Shown here: positions 54,218 through 64,000 of the stretch, one piece after another | Layout of the letters: each line of letters starts with the position of its first letter | Position numbering within the stretch: the first letter of the stretch is position 1 | Source: an uncultured Methanobacterium sp. | GTDB taxonomy: Archaea; Methanobacteriota; Methanobacteria; Methanobacteriales; Methanobacteriaceae | Length of the DNA stretch: 64,000 bases | Assembly: GCF_963665055.1 (NCBI RefSeq) | Contig: NZ_OY762015.1 | Coordinates: 1,284,501-1,348,500 of the forward strand | Direction of reading: 5' to 3' | The notes under the pieces: generated by a model | Database searches by the model: none | What the model was told of the DNA's origin: nothing | Seen by the model: only the letters and a program-made list of their open reading frames with translations | Translations under genes and position numbers: made by a program

Positions 54218-55759
54218 TCATGAAAAAGGCTTGTTGATCTGGTATATTTTAATAATTCTATGTTCTTTGATATCGTTCGCTGGAACTACTGCAATCAGCG
54301 TACAATTCTGGTTAACAAAATCCTCCATAGACTTATCTTCTTCACTTGACCAAACACTTTCATCAAATAGAATGTATTCTGGTTTTAAATTTATTAACAT
54401 ATCATTTATTTTCGTTTTATATTGATGGAATCCTTCTCCAAAACGGATTTCATATCCATAATATGTGTATTTATCATGCAATGCTATCCAGTAATTGTGA
54501 TTTCCCATAACCACACTACCTGCAGGAATATATTTCTCAATTTCATGTTCATTAGAATAATAATCGTAGTCTTTATTTTCTTCTAAAAAATTATTTATTA
54601 AAATACAATTACCAACAATTAAAATAACCCATAAAACAATGATAAAAACAGACATAGCACCTTTTTTATTGAACTGGAGTCTCACATTATCTTTAAGAGT
54701 CAGGGCAATTAAAATAAACAGATAAGGCAGGAGTAATCCTAAATAAATAAAGTATTTATGGTAAACTAAAACAGATAAAACCCCTAAGCTTACAACTAAA
54801 ACTATTAACAAAAATTTATCATTGAAATTCAATTTATGAGTAATGTAATACAGTCCCAAGATAGTTAAAATTATTGTAATTGCAAACACAACACCTGTTA
54901 AAACAAAACCCCCATAATTAGCTAAACCCCAAAATAGTTCAATATAACGCGTTGGTTCTAATATAATATTGGTCAAAGGATTTGAAGGTGATGCTACAAT
55001 GTTTACCATGAATTGGCCCTTGAAGGCCTCAAAATCAAGGGATATGTATAATATATAGGGAATTAACGGAATTATAACTCCTGCAATGAAAACAAAAATT
55101 TCATTGAAGCTTATATTAAATTTTAATCTGTTTATACTTTTAAAATCAATTTTTTCAAACAAAATTATTATTACAACAGATAGTATCGCAATTATGCCGT
55201 TAGGGTGTGATAATAATGCAAGGGTGGCAAATAATGCTGAAGCAAAATAATAACCAAGTTTGGACTCTTTCAACGCCAAAAATGTGCAATAAATCGCAAT
55301 TACCATAAAACAAGCCACTGCAATGTCCATCCTAACTGTTCTTGAAATCACAAAAAACAATGGGTTCAAGAGCATTAATAAAGCGGCTAATAATCCAATT
55401 TTTTTGTTGTACAATTTTAAACCAAGCAGATAGGTAAATAAAACTGTTAAAAAACCCAGAAAAACTGAGACCATTCGAGCCTGAACAATACCAAAACCAA
55501 ACAACTTAAAAAAAGCTGCCAATAATAAAATAAACACTGGAGGTTGCCAGTAAGTAAAATTAGCTATATTATAAAAACCATAAATCATAGAAGTGCCCAT
55601 TTTACCAAACATAACCAAATCATAAGCAGGATTTATAAACCAATTCTCATCACCCGTCACAATCGGAAATTTATCAAGATTAAAGGAATATAATACTACA
55701 TAAATTAATAAAAGTATCAAAATTTCCTTATTTTGAATTAAAAAGTTTTTAACGCGCAT
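54218..55759 (-). CDS. GT39-type membrane glycosyltransferase, tandem copy 2
   Basis: 513 residues, same architecture as copies 1 and 3: VTGDENWFINPAYDLVMFGK near the N-terminus and YIPAGSVVMGNHNYWIALHD in the C-terminal domain. Its N-terminal 130 codons are nearly identical at the DNA level to copy 1, whereas the middle and C-terminus differ more. It has an extra stretch near EIRFGEGFHQYKTKINDM. The three copies probably act on different sugars or acceptor steps. Confidence 0.85.
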   Translation of the reverse strand: MRVKNFLIQNKEILILLLIYVVLYSFNLDKFPIVTGDENWFINPAYDLVMFGKMGTSMIYGFYNIANFTYWQPPVFILLLAAFFKLFGFGIVQARMVSVFLGFLTVLFTYLLGLKLYNKKIGLLAALLMLLNPLFFVISRTVRMDIAVACFMVIAIYCTFLALKESKLGYYFASALFATLALLSHPNGIIAILSVVIIILFEKIDFKSINRLKFNISFNEIFVFIAGVIIPLIPYILYISLDFEAFKGQFMVNIVASPSNPLTNIILEPTRYIELFWGLANYGGFVLTGVVFAITIILTILGLYYITHKLNFNDKFLLIVLVVSLGVLSVLVYHKYFIYLGLLLPYLFILIALTLKDNVRLQFNKKGAMSVFIIVLWVILIVGNCILINNFLEENKDYDYYSNEHEIEKYIPAGSVVMGNHNYWIALHDKYTYYGYEIRFGEGFHQYKTKINDMLINLKPEYILFDESVWSSEEDKSMEDFVNQNCTLIAVVPANDIKEHRIIKIYQINKPFS

Positions 55760-55798
55760 AATTACACACTTTTAATCCACTTGATTAATGATAAAGGA

Positions 55799-57304
55799 TT
55801 AAAATGGATTTTTTACCTTGTATACTTCGATTGTTCCATGTCCACTGGTATCATTAGACGGAATTTCACCAACTTGAGTGCAACTCTGGTTAATGAAAGT
55901 CTCAATATAATCATCCTCAATTGCCCAGGTGTTATCAAAAAGAAGGTACTGTACTTTTAAATCCCTCATCATCTCAATGGTCTTGTTGACATTTTCACGC
56001 CCGTAATATCTGTATTCATCATGTAATGCAATCCAATAATTATGATCCCCCACAACAACGCTTCCAGGAGGTATATACTTTTGAACCTCGTATTCAATTT
56101 CCATATAATCATAATTTTTAGTTTTTTCTAAAAAGCTGGTTAGGAATATACAATTACCCATAATCAACATAAGCCATAAAACAATAGTAAAACCTGATAA
56201 TATTCCTTTTTTATTCATTTTAAGATGTATTTTATCCTTAAGAGTCAAAGCCATTAATATTGATAAATAAGGAATGATTATTCCTAAATAAATAAAGTAT
56301 TTGTGGTTTACCAAAACAGCTAAAACTCCAATGTTTACCATTAATACAATGAATAAAAACTTTCCGCTGAATTTCCTCCCACGAACAAGGTAATAAAAAC
56401 CCAGAACAGTTAAAACCAGCACCGGTACAAACACAAAAAATGTTAAAAAGATACCATTATACTGAGTTAACCACCAGAATAAATTAACGTAACGTGAGGG
56501 TTCTGCGAAAATATTATTCAAAGGATTAGAAGGAGACATGACGATATTTCCCATGAATTGACCCTTGAAGGCCTCAAAATCAAGGGATATATATAATGCA
56601 TAGGGGATTAAGGGAATTATAACTCCTGCAATTAAAACAAAAAGTTCACTGAAGCTTATATTCAACTTTAACATCTTCAAACTTTTAAAATTTATTTTTT
56701 CAGCCAGAATAATCAGAAAAACAGATATTATTGCAATCACACCATTGGGGTGGGATAAGAATGCAAGTGTGGCGAAAAAAGCAGCAGCGAAATAATAGCC
56801 AAGTTTGGATTCTTTCAACGCCAAAAATGTGCAATAAAGGGCAATTACCATGAAACATGCCACAGCGATCTCCATCCGGGCATTTCTGGAGATCATGAAA
56901 AATAAGGGGTTTAACATCAATAATAACGAGGCCACTATTCCAATTTTTTTGTTATACAATTTTAAACCAAGTAGATAGGTAAATAAAACTGTTAAAAAAC
57001 CTAAAACAACACTTACCATTCTAGCTTGTATAATACCGAAACCAAATAATTTAAATGAAGTTGCCATTAACAAAATAAATACCGGTGGTTGCCAGTAAGT
57101 GAAGTTAGCAAGATTATACGAGCCATATGTCATGGATGTGCCCATTTTACCAAACATGGCCAAATCATAGGCAGGATTAATGAACCAGTTCTCATCACCA
57201 TTTATAACTGGGAACTTATCAAGATTAAATGAGTATAATAGAACATATGCTAATAAAAGGATTATAATCTCCTTATTTTGAAATAAAAAATTTTTAAGTC
57301 GCAT
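55799..57304 (-). CDS. GT39-type membrane glycosyltransferase, tandem copy 3 (first in operon)
   Basis: 501 residues from ATG 57304, the position matching the other copies (MRLKNF). Upstream in-frame ATGs at 57316 and 57325 are possible starts, and none has a clear ribosome binding site. Acidic loop VINGDENWFINPAYDLAMFG, then SLDFEAFKGQFMGNIVM and YIPPGSVVVGDHNYWIALHD. It is the most diverged copy in the N-terminal half. It leads the same-strand run of three GT39 genes and STT3. Confidence 0.84.
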   Translation of the reverse strand: MRLKNFLFQNKEIIILLLAYVLLYSFNLDKFPVINGDENWFINPAYDLAMFGKMGTSMTYGSYNLANFTYWQPPVFILLMATSFKLFGFGIIQARMVSVVLGFLTVLFTYLLGLKLYNKKIGIVASLLLMLNPLFFMISRNARMEIAVACFMVIALYCTFLALKESKLGYYFAAAFFATLAFLSHPNGVIAIISVFLIILAEKINFKSLKMLKLNISFSELFVLIAGVIIPLIPYALYISLDFEAFKGQFMGNIVMSPSNPLNNIFAEPSRYVNLFWWLTQYNGIFLTFFVFVPVLVLTVLGFYYLVRGRKFSGKFLFIVLMVNIGVLAVLVNHKYFIYLGIIIPYLSILMALTLKDKIHLKMNKKGILSGFTIVLWLMLIMGNCIFLTSFLEKTKNYDYMEIEYEVQKYIPPGSVVVGDHNYWIALHDEYRYYGRENVNKTIEMMRDLKVQYLLFDNTWAIEDDYIETFINQSCTQVGEIPSNDTSGHGTIEVYKVKNPF

Positions 57305-57531
57305 CAAAAGAGTCATAGGAATCATTTATGATAAATTTTTATTGTATGATTGATATTATTGGTTTCTCTATGTATTCCATCTAACTAATATCCCTTTTGA
57401 CACATATCATAATAAACTATTTTATTCAACTAATCAGAGTAGTATTATCAATACAACTGAATATACTTACAAACTATACTTATATCATTTCCCAAACTAA
57501 CAGTTATTAAAATTTATATTAGGGTAGGTTT

Positions 57532-58929
57532 ATGATGAAAAATTACATAAAATCATTAATTGAACTTGATTATACAAAATACCCCTATATTATCATTTTT
57601 ATTATTATTTTTTTAATATCCCGGATTCCCTTTTTAAATCTGGGTTTTGGAAATGACCCTGATGCCTGGAGGATAGCAAACTCTGCATTTGATTTAAATC
57701 ACTACCTGATATATCATACTTCACGTTTTCCAGGATATCCATTACCAGAATACGTTAATTCTCTTGTTATAAACTATGGGTGGCTGGCAACCAACAGCCT
57801 CACCATGATCCTTACCCTAATTTCTGTTCTGGTATTTGCCAAAATACTCAAAGAACTTGAAGTTGAAAATAAGGGACTCATAGTGATCACATTTGCATTT
57901 TTACCAATTGTATGGATTAACAGCGTTAATACCATGGATTACATGTGGGCTGTGACTTTTATAATCATTAGCTGGTACTTTGTAATCAAAAAACAACATT
58001 TAATAGCAGGATTGATGATGGGGTTGGCCATAGCCTCCAGACCAACATCATTCCTACTTCTAATCCCATTTATTTATCTTATTCTCTCCGAAAATGAAAT
58101 AAAGGAAGGATTATACTTTTTATTTGCATCCTTAATTGTGGGTATTGCGATGTTTTCACCATTACTTTTCCAGTTTGGATTAGGTTTTATCAGTTTTTAT
58201 CCAACAGTAATTGATTTAAACACGGTATTGAATGGTTTTATTTCTTTCTTTGGATTATTCGCTGTTTTAATTTTAATATTGTTACTAATTAAATCACCTA
58301 AAAAAGCTTATTATGGTATTAAAACAGATAATAATATGAAATTCGCTTCATTCGTGATTTTTCTCATAATTGTGTTATTCATAGGTTGCCCCTATGATAC
58401 GGCGTACTTGCTCCCCGCAATTCCCTTTGCACTGTATTTCTTAAGTAAAATTGGCAGTAAAAGATTATTCAATATTTTATGCATTTTTTTAATTTTAAAC
58501 TCTTTTATTTCAGTCAGCCTGACATTTGAAACCTCTGAAATAGTTGGAAAAGGAATAGTCTTTAGTGATGCAGAAGACCGCATATTGTTAACCACTACCA
58601 TGGAGAAAATAATTCCCTTAGAATTGAATAATTCAATTATAATAACTGGAGAATATTATCCTATTTTGCTTTATCTGACTAAAACCTCCCAGAAAAACCC
58701 CCAAATATACATGGAAAGTGAATCTAAACAAATAAACGCTCCATACGGGGATCATGAAAAAAACATCCACTATGTTTACATAACTAGCGCTGAAGATTTA
58801 ATTAAATGGCAGAATAAAGGGTATAAAGTTTATTATATGAACCAGACAGCTTTGGGATTCACCGAACTGAATTATAAATATGATCTGAGGGAATACAACA
58901 CTTCAGACATATTTCAATTAATTAATTAA
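57532..58929 (+). CDS. GT-C fold membrane protein (probable glycosyltransferase)
   Basis: 465 residues with about 10 membrane helices. The first extracytoplasmic loop carries LGFGNDPDAWRIANSAFDL, an acidic motif in the position of the GT-C catalytic Asp, and GLMMGLAIASRPTSFLLLIP resembles GT39/PMT-like proteins. No close family is recognised. It probably uses a dolichyl-phosphate sugar. It is divergent from the GT39 run and starts a plus-strand surface-glycan set. Confidence 0.75.
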   Translation: MMKNYIKSLIELDYTKYPYIIIFIIIFLISRIPFLNLGFGNDPDAWRIANSAFDLNHYLIYHTSRFPGYPLPEYVNSLVINYGWLATNSLTMILTLISVLVFAKILKELEVENKGLIVITFAFLPIVWINSVNTMDYMWAVTFIIISWYFVIKKQHLIAGLMMGLAIASRPTSFLLLIPFIYLILSENEIKEGLYFLFASLIVGIAMFSPLLFQFGLGFISFYPTVIDLNTVLNGFISFFGLFAVLILILLLIKSPKKAYYGIKTDNNMKFASFVIFLIIVLFIGCPYDTAYLLPAIPFALYFLSKIGSKRLFNILCIFLILNSFISVSLTFETSEIVGKGIVFSDAEDRILLTTTMEKIIPLELNNSIIITGEYYPILLYLTKTSQKNPQIYMESESKQINAPYGDHEKNIHYVYITSAEDLIKWQNKGYKVYYMNQTALGFTELNYKYDLREYNTSDIFQLIN

Positions 58930-59212
58930 TTTTTGACAATAAACTGAATAAATAAATGACAATAGTTGGATAAATGGCTTTATTAGTTGATCTTTCCGTT
59001 TATCACACTTTCATCGGGAATAAGGAGCACATATCAAAAATCCGGAAAATTAATGGAAAAAATTTCAGTATTAGTTTACTTATATCATCATATTAACAAT
59101 GTATTTCATAATATCTATAAAAATGGCAAAATAGATTAAGTATCAGTAAAATAATATATTAATTACCCTAGTAACTAGAAATTCGGATTTATTAGATAAA
59201 ATTTGAGGGATT

Positions 59213-59860
59213 ATGGCACTATTCAAAAACCCATGGGGTTCCAGTGAGAAAGTCAATTTCAAAAATATGTTTTTTGGAGTAGACTCTAAAGATAATATTG
59301 ACAAACCTAAAGTGCATGAGAATGTAACACTGGGAGTCAGTTATAAATTCAGATCTAAACCGCCTCTGATTGGTAAAAATGCCTTACTACGTTCAAACAC
59401 CGTGATCTACAATGATGTAGAAATCGGGAACGATTTTCAAACCGGACATGGTGTACTGGTCCGGGAAAAAACCACCATCGGGAATAAAGTACTCCTGGGA
59501 ACCAATAGTGTTATTGAAGGCCATACTGAAATTGGAAATAATATCAGCATCCAATCCAATGTTTACATCCCTAAAAATACTTTAATTGAAGATCATGTTT
59601 TTATAGGACCCTGCGCCTGCTTCACCAACGACCGATACCCATTAAGAGCAGATTATAAACTTAAAGGCCCCATAATTCGGAAAGGTGCATCAGTTGGTGC
59701 AAACTCAACATTTCTTTCAGGAATTGAAGTTGGGGAAGGAGCCATGATTGCTGCAGGGGCCATTGTAACCCGAGACGTGCCACCATACTATTTAGCAATA
59801 GGTGCACCAGCCAAAATGAAACCATTACCTAAACATTTCAAGACATTGAATAATATATAA
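59213..59860 (+). CDS. Left-handed beta-helix (hexapeptide) acyltransferase
   Basis: 215 residues with clear hexapeptide repeats, I/V/L-G-x4: ENVTLGVSYKF, IGKNALLRSNTVIYNDVEIG, IGNKVLLGTNSVIEGHTEIG, and VGANSTFLSGIEVGEGAMIAAGAIVTRDVPPYYLAIGAPAK. It matches the WbbJ/sugar O- or N-acetyltransferase group, which moves an acetyl group from acetyl-CoA to a sugar of a surface glycan. It is cytoplasmic and trimeric as a family. The GGGATT-like site before ATG is weak. Confidence 0.9.
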   Translation: MALFKNPWGSSEKVNFKNMFFGVDSKDNIDKPKVHENVTLGVSYKFRSKPPLIGKNALLRSNTVIYNDVEIGNDFQTGHGVLVREKTTIGNKVLLGTNSVIEGHTEIGNNISIQSNVYIPKNTLIEDHVFIGPCACFTNDRYPLRADYKLKGPIIRKGASVGANSTFLSGIEVGEGAMIAAGAIVTRDVPPYYLAIGAPAKMKPLPKHFKTLNNI

Positions 59861-60098
59861 TTTCATACAACTTTTTTCAATAGGGTTATGCTAGTTTTTT
59901 GTCTTCATATTTAAAAAAACATCGTTATAGAAGATTTTATAAATTTTCATGACCCGAAAATTAAAAATAACACCGCATGGTTACTTATCTCTTAATTTTC
60001 TTGTTTCTAGTTTTTCAAAGGAATTATACAATGAAATTGATTCTATAATAAATTCTTTAGAAATTTATATTAACTAATTAAAACTCTAATTGTTGTAT

Positions 60099-61044
60099 AT
60101 GAAGATCTCTGTAATAATCCCCATGTATAATGAGGAAGAAAATGTCCTGAAGACATTGCAAACAGTAGAGGCAGTTCTAACAGATTTTAATGAAAATTAC
60201 GAAATTCTGGTTGTGGATGATGGAAGCCAGGATAATACCACTCCCCTCGTAAAGGAGTATGCTTCCACTAATTCTCAAATAATCCTTTTAGAACACCCAG
60301 TAAACATGGGAATGGGTCGGGCGCTTATTACTGGTTTTGAATATTCAAGTGGGGATGTAGTTGTTACTTTGGATGCAGATTTAAGCTACGATCCATTATA
60401 CATTCCTAAATTAATTGAAACACTTGATTCTGCTGCTGTTGACATTGTAATTGGGTCACAGTACATGGAAGGGGGAAAAACAGAATCAATACCATTTCAT
60501 AGATTATTTATAAGCAAACTGGCCAACAAAATCGTTGGATATGCACTCACAGGAGACATTAGTACAGTCACAGGTATTTTAAGAGCATACCGCAGAGAAG
60601 TCTTAGATTCCATAGAGTTAGAATCCCCTGGAACTGAAATTAATCCAGAAATACTTTCAAAAGCCAACGCGGTTGGCTATAAAATAAAAGAAATCCCAGT
60701 AGTTCTTAAAGGAAGAGAATACGGTGAATCAAAAGTAAAAATCAAATCAACAACTGTATCTCACCTTTTATTCACATTCTACGAAAAACCAATGATGCTT
60801 TTTGGAATAGTTGGACTAACTTTATGTGTTATTGGAATAGTCAGTGCCCTATACCTATTTTATTTATATTTAATTGGTAGTTTAGACCCTACCAGACCAT
60901 TAATGCTGTTCATGGTTGTAACTATTCTTGCCGGAAATTCAGATATTGATATTCGGATTCGTTGCAACCCAGATAAGCCTTTTAAAACGAGAAATATATC
61001 TAGTTCAAAAGGAAAATAAATTACTTAGAAAAAAATTAAAATAA
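60099..61044 (+). pseudogene. GT2 dolichol-phosphate-sugar synthase-like gene with a C-terminal frameshift
   Basis: DPM1/GtrB-like glycosyltransferase family 2: ISVIIPMYNEEENVLKTL, ILVVDDGSQDNTTPLVKEYA, VTLDADLSYDP (DxD) and two C-terminal membrane helices. In the reading frame from ATG 60099 the last helix collapses into GNSDIDIRIRCNPDKPF and stops at 61019. Removing one A from the AAA at 60935-60937 restores ILAGIQILIFGFVATQIS, a proper second helix, and KREIYLVQKENKLLRKKLK with stop at 61042-61044. So one extra base breaks the gene, or the sequence contains an error. Confidence 0.85.
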
Positions 61045-61119
61045 ATTAATCTTCTTTTAAAGATTAATAGAACTTTAGGCCACTCCTAATAATATCCCCC
61101 ATTAATGCTAGTGATTATT

Positions 61120-62147
61120 ATGAAATATCCAATGGTTTCAATAATTATCGTGAACTTTAATGGGTGGAAAGACACCATAGAATGTCTGGAATCTGTTTAT
61201 AACATTAATTACCCTAATTTTTCAGTTGTGTTAGTTGATAACCGCTCCAATGATGAGTCTCTATTTAAAATAAGGGAATACTGTAAAGGCAATTTAAAGA
61301 TCGTATCACAATTTTTTGATTATAACCTGACAAATAAACCAATATTCCTTCAGGAATTTGATAATGATGAAAATATAAACGAAAATATCAATCCTCCAAA
61401 ATCTTAGCAAAAATGATTCTGATTCTCTATTTTTGATAAAAAATAAAGAAAACTATGGATTTGCTGAAGGAAACAACATTGGAATACGGTTTTCCTTAAA
61501 TAATCTGGATCCTGATTATATTCTACTTTTAAATAACGATACTGTTGTGGAGAAAAATTTCCTGGATGAACTGGTTAAAAATGGAGAAAATAACAAAGAA
61601 ATTGGCATTTTAGGCCCTAAAATATATCTTTATGATAAACCTAGATGTAATCTGGAGTGCAGGATGCAAAATATCCTGGAAATTAAGCCGGGGGATACAA
61701 ATCGGCACCAATGAATTGGACCATGGGCAGTTTGACACACAAAGAAGAGTTGAATATGTAAGTGGCTCTGCATTCTTAATTAAAACTGAAGTTATCCAGA
61801 AAATAGGTTTGATGGATAGAAAATACTTTTTATACTTTGAAGAAAGTGACTGGACCTTAAGAGCAAACCAGGCTGGTTATGGGAGTTTATACGTCCCCAC
61901 TGCGCAGATATGGCATAAAGTTTCCCAATCTGGTGGAGGAATCAGTAAAACAACAGGTTTGTATTATATAACCCGTAATCGGTGGATTTTTATGAAAAAA
62001 TGGGCTAAAAAGAGTGATTATGCTATTTTTATTATTTATCAAATAATAGGATTCTTCTTACTCCCTATTATGCTCAGCATTTATTATAGAAATCAAAAAC
62101 TTTTCTTGACCTATTATCTGGGATTTTTTGATGGAATTAAGTCATGA
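61120..62147 (+). pseudogene. GT2 rhamnosyltransferase-like gene broken by two frameshifts
   Basis: One family 2 glycosyltransferase spread over three frames: 61120-61392 (PMVSIIIVNFNGWKDTIECL, VVLVDNRSNDES), about 61394-61642 (KENYGFAEGNNIGIRFSL, YILLLNNDTVVEKNFLDEL) and about 61644-62147 (DVIWSAGCKISWKLSRG, YVSGSAFLIKTEVIQKIGLM, FYFEESDWTLR-like FEESDWTLRANQ, IWHKVSQSGGGIS). Each junction needs removal of exactly one base (61390-61393 and A61643), after which the family reads through completely. Start ATG 61120 follows AGTGATT. The protein is non-functional unless the shifts are errors. Confidence 0.88.
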
Positions 62148-62232
62148 TAACTACAAATCAGGAATAGGTATTAATCAGGGATTATATAGAAATTTAAAGT
62201 GATAAGAATAATATTGACATTTGAGGGTTTTA

Positions 62233-63816
62233 ATGGGAAATAAAAATTTAATTCTGGACAATTGGGATTTAAGCATTGTTTTAATTGCTTATTCTATTCT
62301 TGCAATAGTTTCCCTTAATTTTTACCATTTTAATCTGGGAGCCGATGGTATTTCATATATATCCATAGCCCTAAAATATGTGAATGGGGATTGGGTAAAC
62401 GCCATCAATGGAGTTTGGAGTCCACTTTACTCGTGGTTAATGATACCCATCATGTTAATTGGATACAATACAGCTTATGCAACATACATCACCAGGATTG
62501 TATCATTAATTGTAGGATTTTTTACAATCATTGGAATTAACAAGTTATCTACAACTTTCAGGTTGCAGGGACTGATAAAAAGATGTTTACTCATAACTTC
62601 AATTCCTATGATTTTATTTTTTGCAATATTTTATGACACCCCTGATTTACTAGTCGCTTGCCTCCTCATTTATTATTTTAGTTTCATTTTTGAGTCCAAT
62701 TATCTTACTACCTCTATAAATGGAGTATGGTGTGGTTTAATTGGAGGTCTTGCTTTTTTAAGCAAAGCGTATATTTTACCCTTTTTCATAGTTCACTTTA
62801 TTTTTTTCAACCTAGTTTATTATTTTAAAGGTTGCAAAATCGATAAGATTCAGGTTAAAAAAAATTTGATTGTAGGTTTAGCAGTTTTTTTCATAATTAG
62901 TGGAATATGGATTGTTACTTTGAGTGAAAAATATGATAAACCAACGATTAGTACTGCAATAGGATACAATCATGCAATTATTGGCCCAAATTACCTAAAA
63001 CATCAGGGAGAATCTTTAGGCCTTACAAAACCGCCGAATCCAACTGCTACTAGTGTATGGGAGGATCCATCTGTAATTAAGTTGAAAGATTGGAGTGCAT
63101 TTGAATCTTGGGATAATTTCAAATTTCAAATAAAGATTATCATTGACAATCTTTACCTTACCCTGTTCTTGATAGAGTACTATTCAATATTATCAATAGT
63201 AATAATAATCATTAGTTTATATTATATTCTTAAGCCAAATACTGAAAAATATTTTAAAAAGAATTTAATTTACTTACTGATTACTATTTCGTTTTATTCT
63301 GCAGGATACATCCTACTTTTCATTCAAGAGAGATTTTTTTGGCCGGTGATCATTTTATTAATGATCTGGGGATTTTATTTGATAAACAATTTATATAAAA
63401 ACAAAAATCTTAGTTTAAAACTTAGAAATATTTTACTCATAATTTTAATGGGATCTTTCATTTTAACTCCCGCCTACGAGTTGTTTATTTACCCAAACAC
63501 AGATAATGGCACCTATGATTTAAGTAAAACATTACAAAAGGATTATGGCATGCAAGGGAACATCGCATCCAATGGTCTTTGGAGTAATACACTTCAAATA
63601 GCTTATTATCTAGATAGTCAGTATTATGGGATACCTAAGAATATTAATGACTCTGTTGAACTCGAAAATGAATTATTGGCTAACAATATAAGTTATTACT
63701 TTGTTTGGGGTGATTCGAGTAATGTTCATCTTTTAAATTATAAAGAAATTACCAATGGTAAAATTCAGGGTCTGATGATTTATGCATGGAATAACAGGCA
63801 AACTTATGATGTTTAA
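62233..63816 (+). CDS. GT-C fold membrane protein (probable glycosyltransferase)
   Basis: 527 residues from ATG 62233, 5 nt after GAGGG. About 11-12 membrane helices. The first loop has LGADGISYISIALKYVNGDW, an acidic motif typical of GT39/GT-C enzymes, then NGVWSPLYSWLMIPIM. The C-terminal soluble tail (MQGNIASNGLWSNTLQIAYYLDSQYYG) parallels the tail of the GT39 copies. It probably adds a sugar to a lipid-linked glycan. The family is not resolved further. Confidence 0.78.
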   Translation: MGNKNLILDNWDLSIVLIAYSILAIVSLNFYHFNLGADGISYISIALKYVNGDWVNAINGVWSPLYSWLMIPIMLIGYNTAYATYITRIVSLIVGFFTIIGINKLSTTFRLQGLIKRCLLITSIPMILFFAIFYDTPDLLVACLLIYYFSFIFESNYLTTSINGVWCGLIGGLAFLSKAYILPFFIVHFIFFNLVYYFKGCKIDKIQVKKNLIVGLAVFFIISGIWIVTLSEKYDKPTISTAIGYNHAIIGPNYLKHQGESLGLTKPPNPTATSVWEDPSVIKLKDWSAFESWDNFKFQIKIIIDNLYLTLFLIEYYSILSIVIIIISLYYILKPNTEKYFKKNLIYLLITISFYSAGYILLFIQERFFWPVIILLMIWGFYLINNLYKNKNLSLKLRNILLIILMGSFILTPAYELFIYPNTDNGTYDLSKTLQKDYGMQGNIASNGLWSNTLQIAYYLDSQYYGIPKNINDSVELENELLANNISYYFVWGDSSNVHLLNYKEITNGKIQGLMIYAWNNRQTYDV

Positions 63817-63834
63817 TTTGAAATTCATAAGCAT

Positions 63835-64000
63835 TTATAAATTTTCAGTTGTATTCAGGTAAATAATATCATTAAACTGATTTGATGAGTTTTCCCATGA
63901 TAACTTATTATTAATAATTTTATTTTGAGCTGTTTCAAAAACTTCATTTAGCATATCTTGATGATTCACGTAATATGATACCTTATTATATAAATCATCA
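63835..64000 (-). CDS. C-terminal end of a group 1 glycosyltransferase-like gene (5' end beyond window)
   Basis: 55 codons in the minus strand before stop TAA at 63835-63837: ...DDLYNKVSYYVNHQDMLNEV, then NNKLSWENSSNQFNDIIYLN. The ending with SWENSSNQF is typical of the last helix of GT-B family 4 glycosyltransferases (SWE/SWD..A..F). Since only the tail is seen, the family assignment is tentative. It is convergent with the GT-C gene to its left. Confidence 0.6.
   Translation of the reverse strand, partial: DDLYNKVSYYVNHQDMLNEVFETAQNKIINNKLSWENSSNQFNDIIYLNTTENL

Overview
The window looks like a chromosomal segment of an AT-rich methanogenic archaeon of the Methanobacteriales, most likely Methanobacterium or a close relative. 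This rests on several things seen in the sequence: three short pilin genes with class III (Q-x-S/A-x-E) signal peptides, an STT3/AglB-type oligosaccharyltransferase, an archaeal NFACT (Rqc2-type) protein, DUF2070, an EMC6-like protein, a separate fumarase beta subunit, an ADP-forming acyl-CoA synthetase, GGTGAT/GGAGG ribosome binding sites, and TATA boxes of TTTATATA type. The genus is inference. I found no rRNA, tRNA or CRISPR array.

Region A (1-14.2 kb) is a redox and carbonyl-stress island. It holds a short-chain dehydrogenase, two [4Fe-4S]-type flavoproteins, a flavodoxin, a carboxymuconolactone-decarboxylase protein, three aldo/keto reductases (one carrying two ferredoxin-type clusters), an iron alcohol dehydrogenase, a cupin, an alpha/beta hydrolase, two TMEM175-type channels, and a MarR-controlled MFS transporter fused to two CBS domains. 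A regulatory cassette with the palindrome GGTAAT-N3-ATTACC occurs three times. It lies upstream of an HxlR regulator, upstream of a broken copy of that regulator, and next to aldo/keto reductase genes. The island therefore appears to have grown by duplication. At least two of its reading frames make sense only with AUU or CUG starts.

Region B (14.5-20 kb) has a class III aminotransferase and a compact metal(loid)-type operon: ArsR, a DGC-domain protein, and a 532-residue fusion of a thioredoxin-type arsenate reductase, a Cys-rich repeat linker and an epoxyqueuosine-reductase-like iron-sulfur module. A 12-2-12 operator precedes arsR. This operon is my best candidate for an undescribed system. 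A DUF815 ATPase follows.

Region C (20-33 kb) carries soluble pyrophosphatase, a second pyrophosphatase copy whose catalytic aspartates have become asparagines, enolase, a prenyltransferase-repeat protein, UspA, small membrane proteins, a BPL-N-type exported protein, ADP-forming acyl-CoA synthetase, a large PAS sensor kinase and a 2[4Fe-4S] ferredoxin. Several gene-free gaps contain short tandem repeats, each with its own unit.

Region D (33-49 kb) has a PIN/AbrB toxin-antitoxin pair, a complete IS1-family element with terminal repeats, an 8-bp target duplication and a frameshift site, and mostly core archaeal genes: DUF6282, fumarase beta, DUF2070, EMC6-like, NFACT, and a tight operon of membrane protein, beta-lactamase-fold hydrolase, Era-like GTPase, DUF2073 and Zn-ribbon protein.

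Region E (49-64 kb) is a cell-surface region: three pilin-like genes, an oligosaccharyltransferase with a changed WWDYG motif, three tandem GT39-type paralogues, further GT-C and GT2 enzymes, and a hexapeptide acyltransferase. Two adjacent GT2 genes are broken by three single-base insertions.
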